Assembly: GCA_004292855.1 (NCBI GenBank)
Contig: RDXN01000033.1
Span: 62,001 to 126,000 of the forward strand
From: Cytophagales bacterium
Lineage (GTDB): Bacteria > Bacteroidota > Bacteroidia > Cytophagales > Spirosomataceae
Direction: 5' to 3'
Length of the DNA: 64,000 nucleotides
The notes under the pieces are model-generated. The model was given only the letters and a program-made list of their open reading frames with translations, did no database searches and had not been told where the DNA came from. Below, one piece after another: positions 59,427-64,000 of this stretch. The translations under genes and the position numbers were made by a program. Every line of letters starts with the position of its first letter. Position 1 is the stretch's first letter.

Positions 59427-60335
59427 ATGACTTACCAAATTCTCGCTGTAGGCGAACTCCTGGCCGACCTCATCGGTCAGGAGATTACTACGAGCCTACA
59501 CGACACCACCGTATTTGAACGCTTTCAGGGCGGCTCACCCGCCAACATGGCTGCGAATATGGCCCGGTTGGGCAACCGGGCCGCCTTGGTGGCCTGTGTT
59601 GGCTCCGACAATGTAGGTACGTACCTAGTTGAGCAGGTCGCTAACGCGGGCGTCGACACCGCGCACGTCGTTCGGGCTGAGTATGACCCGACAACGCTTG
59701 TGCTGGTGTCACGAACCAAAGGCACGCCCGATTTCATCGCGTACCGACAGGCTGACCGCCAACTCAAACCCGAACACCTGCCCGACTCCTTGTTGAGCCA
59801 AAGCCGGTTGTTTCACACTACCTGTTTCGCACTTAGTCAGGAACCCGCTCAAGGCACGATTGTCGACGCGGCTCAACGAGCAAGCCAACTAGGCTGTCAG
59901 GTCAGTATCGACTGCAACTACGCCCCAAGCATCTGGCCCGACCGGGAGCATGCCTGGCAAGTGATCTCGGCCTATTGCTCGGCGGGGGCACTGGTCAAAC
60001 TAAGCGAAGACGATGCCGCCCGACTCTACGGCCAACCCCAATCCAACGACCGCATCATCGCCGATTTTCACCAGATGGGGGCCACGTTGGTGTGCCTGAC
60101 GCTCGGAGCCGAAGGGAGTATCGTTTCATCCAACGGCGGAGCCGAGCGCGTGCAGCTTCCGGGACGCAAAATTGATGTGATCGACGTGACCGGCGCGGGC
60201 GATGCCTATTGGGCTGGTTTCCTCACGGCCTGGCTCGAAGGCCGCAGTCCCGCCCAATGCGCGGAGGCCGGGGCCGATATTGCTGCCCGCAAGCTGACGA
60301 CGAAGGGGCCGTTGCCAACTGGAATTCGGATTTGA
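59427..60335 (+). CDS. PfkB-family sugar kinase, fructokinase-like
   Basis: A 302-residue ribokinase-fold kinase. GELLADLIGQEI starts the protein, FQGGSPANMAANMARLG is signature 1 for sugar binding, and VIDVTGAGDAYWAGF is signature 2 with the catalytic Asp of the GAGD motif. It phosphorylates a ketose or related sugar with ATP in the cytoplasm; the arrangement after a disaccharide-type transporter favours fructokinase, but the exact sugar is not shown. The small PD-(D/E)xK-like gene follows at 60367. Confidence 0.9.
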   Translation: MTYQILAVGELLADLIGQEITTSLHDTTVFERFQGGSPANMAANMARLGNRAALVACVGSDNVGTYLVEQVANAGVDTAHVVRAEYDPTTLVLVSRTKGTPDFIAYRQADRQLKPEHLPDSLLSQSRLFHTTCFALSQEPAQGTIVDAAQRASQLGCQVSIDCNYAPSIWPDREHAWQVISAYCSAGALVKLSEDDAARLYGQPQSNDRIIADFHQMGATLVCLTLGAEGSIVSSNGGAERVQLPGRKIDVIDVTGAGDAYWAGFLTAWLEGRSPAQCAEAGADIAARKLTTKGPLPTGIRI

Positions 60336-60366
60336 AAATTACTATCTTTAGACTGGCCAAACGAAC

Positions 60367-60813
60367 ATGACCATGATACTGCCCGAAGATCTTCAATACC
60401 TTTTTAAGGAAGAACAAGCCGTCTATGGCCCTTGGGATCATCAGAGAGCTATTTCTAAATTAAATGGTAATCTGGCTTATCTGTACTATCAAGAGAAGGA
60501 AATTACTTTGGAGCCGCTGCCTGAAGCAATGCTTGATGAAGCCGAAGCCAGCCCGGTTCCCGATCTAATATTGGTTGACAGTGAACAGAGTACGGTTCCA
60601 ATTATCATTGAAGTTTGCCACGATAAGGGCCTCAAAAGAGACATTGAGAAGGTAATCCGCCTTGTCGATCAAGACTATTATGGTATCCGTGAGGGATTCA
60701 TTTACAATTACAAAAAGGGTAATTGGTATCGCTATAAATTTGGAGAGGGCGGACTGATAACAGAATCGTCTTTTTCCGAAATACTAAACCTCGATTTAGG
60801 TTCATTTTTATAA
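60367..60813 (+). CDS. Uma2-like (PD-(D/E)xK) protein
   Basis: A 148-residue protein with the general pattern of Uma2/DUF820 restriction-endonuclease-fold proteins: VPDLILVDSE followed by IIIEVCHDKGLKRDIEKV and a YYGIREGFIYNYKK strand-helix. In the catalytic place, the usual E-V-K/E-x-Q looks degraded (E-V-C). It is more AT-rich than its neighbours. Function unknown. Its stop codon TAA is the first base triplet of a large hairpin terminator. Confidence 0.55.
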   Translation: MTMILPEDLQYLFKEEQAVYGPWDHQRAISKLNGNLAYLYYQEKEITLEPLPEAMLDEAEASPVPDLILVDSEQSTVPIIIEVCHDKGLKRDIEKVIRLVDQDYYGIREGFIYNYKKGNWYRYKFGEGGLITESSFSEILNLDLGSFL

Positions 60814-60848
60814 TGCAGAAGGGCCGCGAGAGCGGCCCTTCTGCATTA
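60811..60848. terminator. Perfect 17-base hairpin carrying both stop codons
   Basis: Bases 60811-60827 and 60832-60848 are exact inverted copies with a GAGA loop. The outermost TAA is the stop of the Uma2-like gene, and the outermost TTA read in reverse is the stop of the lipoprotein gene. The two convergent genes thus end exactly at the hairpin ends. Confidence 0.93.
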
Positions 60849-61463
60849 GTTCATACCAGCTAGCTTATCCAAATCAACGTCCTCAAGCGTAGCTTTAATT
60901 TTTTCCATCGAAACCCCGTTCCCTTTAGCCGTTACCACAAAACGGTTTTTAACGAGAAGGGCTATCTCTCCATCTTTATTAGCATTGTCGTATTTCTCGT
61001 AGCACTTGTGGTCGCCCATCGTGCCGGTCTTCTCATAACCGTTATCGTCCTCTTTGTCTACTTCGATCATCGACCAGGCTGCCAAACCCATGATGGCCCC
61101 TGTACCACCTGCGTCGACAATATTCAACTCGATGCGTTCGGAGCCATCCGTGTTGGCGTATTCACCTTTGGCGGTCGAGATTTTGAAGCCCATTGCCCCT
61201 GCTTTTTCGCCCGATGCCTCTTTGCGGGGTAGCCCGTCGGCATCGGCAGGAAGTAGTTCTTTCAGGCTACGAAAATCGACTGTTTCAACTGAGCCACTCT
61301 TTTGCGAGTCTTCGGCCTGTTTGGCAACTTCTTTCATAGCATCGGCAACTGAAGCCGAGGCTTCCTCAACGGCCTCTGCCGCTTTTTCTTCTTCGCTCTT
61401 GCCCCCGCAGCCAGATGATGTAGTTAGCATTAGCAGGATTATTCCGGTGTAGTGCAGTTTCAT
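60846..61463 (-). CDS. Lipoprotein of unknown function
   Basis: A 205-residue lipoprotein: MKLHYTGIILLMLTTSSGC gives a lipobox at SSGC. A charged helical stretch (EEKAAEAVEEASASVADAMKE, about 24-55) precedes a compact alpha-beta part of unrecognised family. One Cys is present late (KCYEKY). It is probably anchored to the outer membrane or cell surface. A near-consensus TATCTTGG minus-7 box lies upstream. Confidence 0.7.
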   Translation of the reverse strand: MKLHYTGIILLMLTTSSGCGGKSEEEKAAEAVEEASASVADAMKEVAKQAEDSQKSGSVETVDFRSLKELLPADADGLPRKEASGEKAGAMGFKISTAKGEYANTDGSERIELNIVDAGGTGAIMGLAAWSMIEVDKEDDNGYEKTGTMGDHKCYEKYDNANKDGEIALLVKNRFVVTAKGNGVSMEKIKATLEDVDLDKLAGMN

Positions 61464-61552
61464 TGACGGTTAGTTTAGATTTCAAGCCCAAGATAAATAT
61501 TTAAACGACTGATAATAAGTATTTTGAGTAAATGGGTGAATAAATGTACAAA

Positions 61553-61586
61553 AGGTGCTGACACACGAACCCGTGTACTAGCACCT
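61553..61586 (-). terminator. Hairpin downstream of the long purF-like gene
   Basis: AGGTGCT (61553-61559) and ACACG (61563-61567) pair with CGTGT (61572-61576) and AGCACCT (61580-61586), interrupted by a 3 x 3 internal loop, with a 4-base AACC loop. In the reverse direction it is followed by CCTTTTGTAC, a short U-rich tract, so it likely ends the purF-like transcript. Confidence 0.6.
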
Positions 61587-61615
61587 CTCATAATTTCCAC
61601 AATATAACGAACTGA

Positions 61616-63508
61616 TTAGTAAGCCCTAACCAGTTTGCCTTCCATGAAATTAACAAAAGCTTTATTAACAACTTTGTTGCCGCCCGGTGTTGGGTAGTTG
61701 CCTGTAAAATACCAGTCACCTGAGTGATTTGGGCAGGCAACATGTAAGTTTTCAACGGTTTGGTACACCACTGCTACTTCGGCGTTCAGGTCGGGCGGGG
61801 TTACGATTTGGGCCACCTTGCGCGACAACTCCTCATGCGTAAACGGGTCAAACAAGGCTTTCACATAGTTCTGCACCATTGCGTTGCCCGTTTCAATAGC
61901 CGCAACACATTGCGCGTAGACTTCATCGAGCAAGTACTCCATGTCGCGGTCTTTCAACAACTCCAAAGCCGCCCGAAAGGCCACAAACTCCTTAGGCTTC
62001 GACATGTCGATGCCGTAACAGTCGGGGAACCGAATCTGCGGGGCCGACGACACAATGATGATCTTCTTCGGGCCGAGCCGGTCCAACATGCGCAGAATAC
62101 TCTTTTCGAGCGTGGTGCCACGCACAATCGAATCGTCGACCACTACCACGTTATCTTTTCCTTTTTTAATAACTTCAAACGTGGTGTCGTATACGTGCGA
62201 AACCATATCGGCGCGGTGGGCGTCGTCGGTAATAAACGTGCGGAGTTTGACGTCTTTCGATACGAGCTTTTCAATGCGGGGCCGGAAGGTCAAAACCCGG
62301 TCGAGGTCCTGCTCAAACAAAATCCCCTCCATAATGGCCTTTTTACGTTGCTTCGCCAGATGGTCTTCTATACCTTCAACCATCCCGAAAAACGCCGTTT
62401 CGGCCGTATTCGGAATGTACGAGAAAACCGTGTTTTCGAGGTCATAATCAACCTCTTTCAGAATCTGTGGCACCAGCAGCCGCCCCAGTTGCTTGCGTTC
62501 ATTGTAAATATCGGGATCAGTAGCGCGGGAGAAATAGATCCGCTCAAAGCTGCACGATTTTTTCTCAACCGGCTTCCGAAACTCATACTCGTCATACTCT
62601 CCGTATTTGTCAACGATGAGCGCGTGACCGGGCTTCACTTCCTGAATTTGGCTGTATTCGACATCAAACGCCGTTTTGATGGCCGGTTTTTCCGACGCTA
62701 CCACTACCACCTCATCGTCGGCATAATAGTAGGCCGGACGGATGCCTGCCGGGTCGCGAGCCACAAAAGCGGCCCCGTAGCCAGTCATGCCAACCATTGT
62801 ATAGCCCCCGTCGAAATCGCGGCACGAGCGATGCAGAACGCGCTGTAAATCAAGGTTGTCTTCTATGATATCGGAGAGGTCGGGGTTCTCATAAATACCT
62901 TTGAACCGGTCGAACACACGCTGATTTTCTTCGTCCAGAAAGTGCCCGATCTTCTCCATCACCGTCACCGTATCAACATGATCTTTGGGGTGCTGCCCTA
63001 GCGAAACGAGCTTGGTAAACAACTCATCGACGTTGGTCATGTTAAAGTTGCCCGCTACAACCAGATTCCGGCTTCGCCAGTTGCTTTGGCGCAACATGGG
63101 GTGGCAGTTTTCAATTTCGTTAGCTCCGTGCGTGCCATAACGCAGGTGCCCCATCCAAACCTCACCCGTAAAGGCCACGTTTTCCTGAAGCCAGTTGGCG
63201 TCGTTGGCATATTCTTTGTTGCCCTTGAGTGCTTTGCGAACCTTCTTGTTGACCTTCTCGAAAATGTCGGCAACAGGCTGTTGCTCCACCGACCGATACC
63301 GACTAATGTACCGATGTCCGGCCGGAACGTCGATTTTGATGTTGGCCACCCCGGCTCCATCTTGCCCCCGGTTCACCTGCTTGTTCATGAGCAAATACAG
63401 CTTGTTAGCCGCGTACAGGGGCGTTTTGTACTTGTCGATGTAGTATTGATAGGGTTTCCGAAGCCGAATGAGGGCAATACCGCATTCGTGTTTAATGGCG
63501 TCGCTCAT
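61616..63508 (-). CDS. purF: Amidophosphoribosyltransferase, long Bacteroidota form
   Basis: A 630-residue PurF-type enzyme that makes phosphoribosylamine from PRPP and glutamine, the first step of purine synthesis. The glutaminase nucleophile is Cys9 in HECGIAL, so eight residues (MSDAIKHE) precede it and may be cleaved. GHLRYGTHG and NFNMTNVDELF are glutaminase segments. The PRPP loop is VVVVDDSIVRGTTLEKSI, and PQIRFPDCYGIDM follows. It is longer than the usual about 470-505 residues because of insertions around 45-100 and a C-terminal extension (CPNHSGDWYFTGNYP). A divergent lipoprotein gene shares the upstream region. Confidence 0.9.
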   Translation of the reverse strand: MSDAIKHECGIALIRLRKPYQYYIDKYKTPLYAANKLYLLMNKQVNRGQDGAGVANIKIDVPAGHRYISRYRSVEQQPVADIFEKVNKKVRKALKGNKEYANDANWLQENVAFTGEVWMGHLRYGTHGANEIENCHPMLRQSNWRSRNLVVAGNFNMTNVDELFTKLVSLGQHPKDHVDTVTVMEKIGHFLDEENQRVFDRFKGIYENPDLSDIIEDNLDLQRVLHRSCRDFDGGYTMVGMTGYGAAFVARDPAGIRPAYYYADDEVVVVASEKPAIKTAFDVEYSQIQEVKPGHALIVDKYGEYDEYEFRKPVEKKSCSFERIYFSRATDPDIYNERKQLGRLLVPQILKEVDYDLENTVFSYIPNTAETAFFGMVEGIEDHLAKQRKKAIMEGILFEQDLDRVLTFRPRIEKLVSKDVKLRTFITDDAHRADMVSHVYDTTFEVIKKGKDNVVVVDDSIVRGTTLEKSILRMLDRLGPKKIIIVSSAPQIRFPDCYGIDMSKPKEFVAFRAALELLKDRDMEYLLDEVYAQCVAAIETGNAMVQNYVKALFDPFTHEELSRKVAQIVTPPDLNAEVAVVYQTVENLHVACPNHSGDWYFTGNYPTPGGNKVVNKAFVNFMEGKLVRAY

Positions 63509-63588
63509 AGGGAAGTCTTGCCGAGACGGATGATGATTGGTTAACCCTCAAACGACCCGCTTAGTCGAATCGTTCGGGGGCTTCCCGG

Positions 63589-63596
63589 CAAAGGTA
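63589..63596 (-). promoter_or_regulatory. Candidate purF minus-7 box TACCTTTG
   Basis: Read on the reverse strand this is an exact TAnnTTTG, about 80 bases before the purF ATG. It lies back to back with the forward box at 63607. Confidence 0.5.
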
Positions 63597-63606
63597 CAAA
63601 AACCAT

Positions 63607-63614
63607 TACCTTTG
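63607..63614 (+). promoter_or_regulatory. Candidate minus-7 box TACCTTTG of the last gene
   Basis: Exact TAnnTTTG 20 bases before the lipoprotein start. With the reverse box at 63589 it makes a compact divergent promoter pair 10 bases apart. Confidence 0.5.
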
Positions 63615-63633
63615 CAGACCAACATACATCGAA

Positions 63634-64000
63634 ATGAAACGCTTTCTTTTACCCTTTGCCTGCACGCTATTTATCCTTCTGCAAGCTTGTACAAACAAGC
63701 CGAACTCCGAGCAAACAAACACCGCGTCCACCGCGCTAACAAACGAAACCTCAACCGTTCCGGCAGGTTCGGGCGCGGCCCTGTCGAGCCGCCTGCGCGA
63801 CATCGGCATGAACACCGAGAGCGATTGGCGGGGTATCAACGTCGGCGACCCGGCCACAAAAGTGCGCGAAACTGAGAAGGCCAAACTGTTCGAGAACGAC
63901 GCCAAACATTTGGGCTACACCCTGGAGTTTGCCAACCTCGAATCCATCGACATGCAGTACCAACTCGGAACCGACCAAACTGTTACTGGCATTGACGTAG
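63634..64000 (+). CDS. Lipoprotein, 3' end beyond the window
   Basis: From ATG 63634 the frame is open to the last base of the window (about 122 codons). A leader (KRFLLPFACTLFILLQAC) ends with lipobox LQAC. The mature start is low-complexity (Thr/Asn/Ser-rich), followed by LSSRLRDIGMNTESDWRGIN and KVRETEKAKLFEND. The family is not recognised. It has a good promoter box 20 bases upstream, divergent from the purF gene. Confidence 0.7.
   Translation, partial: MKRFLLPFACTLFILLQACTNKPNSEQTNTASTALTNETSTVPAGSGAALSSRLRDIGMNTESDWRGINVGDPATKVRETEKAKLFENDAKHLGYTLEFANLESIDMQYQLGTDQTVTGIDV

Noticed and set aside
61760-62848. Forward frame of 362 codons opposite purF
   Set aside because: Antisense shadow; the reverse gene carries complete PurF motifs.
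1-64000. CRISPR arrays, rRNA or tRNA genes
   Set aside because: No regularly spaced direct repeats and no tRNA- or rRNA-like sequence was noticed; the repeats found are inverted and irregular.

Overview
The window looks like chromosome from a Bacteroidota bacterium of the order Cytophagales, most like the Spirosoma/Rudanella/Fibrella group. This is inferred from the moderately high GC coding sequence, Bacteroidota-type promoters (TTTG about 20 bases before TAnnTTTG), near absence of Shine-Dalgarno sites, the long PurF form, and many hairpin-forming intergenic repeats. No rRNA, tRNA, CRISPR array or complete mobile element was seen.

Bases 1-10.7 kb hold a same-strand cluster that I cannot match to a known pathway. 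It contains LeuC/LeuD-like aconitase-family subunits, a REDY/HapK-like small protein, a short-chain dehydrogenase, hydantoinase/oxoprolinase A and B subunits, a SAM methyltransferase, a small unknown protein, a SnoaL-like protein and an exported VOC protein, with a MarR regulator at the end. It reads as a catabolic or modifying operon of unknown substrate. The HyuB gene carries a 97-base near-perfect palindromic repeat inserted in frame, the most striking feature of the window.

Bases 10.7-27 kb are mixed: a lone tyrosine recombinase with a HARP-like N-terminus, dtd and a deformylase, a DJ-1/PfpI protein, an O-methyltransferase, a LysM lytic transglycosylase, DUF3109, a 16-repeat fibronectin-III-like secreted protein, mtgA, hemW, a small epimerase, a GNAT enzyme, a decayed DUF4198 gene, DoxX and an exported amidase.

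Bases 27-42 kb are a Wzx/Wzy-type capsule or exopolysaccharide locus: CpsB-like phosphatase, WecG-type transferase, three more glycosyltransferases, polymerase, LbH acyltransferase, flippase, initiating sugar transferase, Wzc tyrosine kinase, Wza exporter and, across a 727-base AT-rich gap, a carbamoyltransferase. Two genes here overlap unusually far.

Bases 42-64 kb are housekeeping and accessory genes: PhzF, a HAD phosphatase, a membrane-fused spermidine-synthase-like protein, an SDR, a VOC protein, a GH63-like glucosidase, a XisH/XisI pair, leuS, a GT-C-like membrane protein, an Omp85 protein, an SLC45-type sugar transporter followed by a PfkB sugar kinase, a Uma2-like protein, two lipoproteins and a long amidophosphoribosyltransferase.

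A theme across the window is a set of intergenic inverted repeats. Several are built from reiterated degenerate short words (CAGTGAACAG-like, GGTTGACT-like, GCATAATG-like). Others are longer perfect palindromes. They often supply the stop codon or last residues of neighbouring genes, and once they sit inside a gene.
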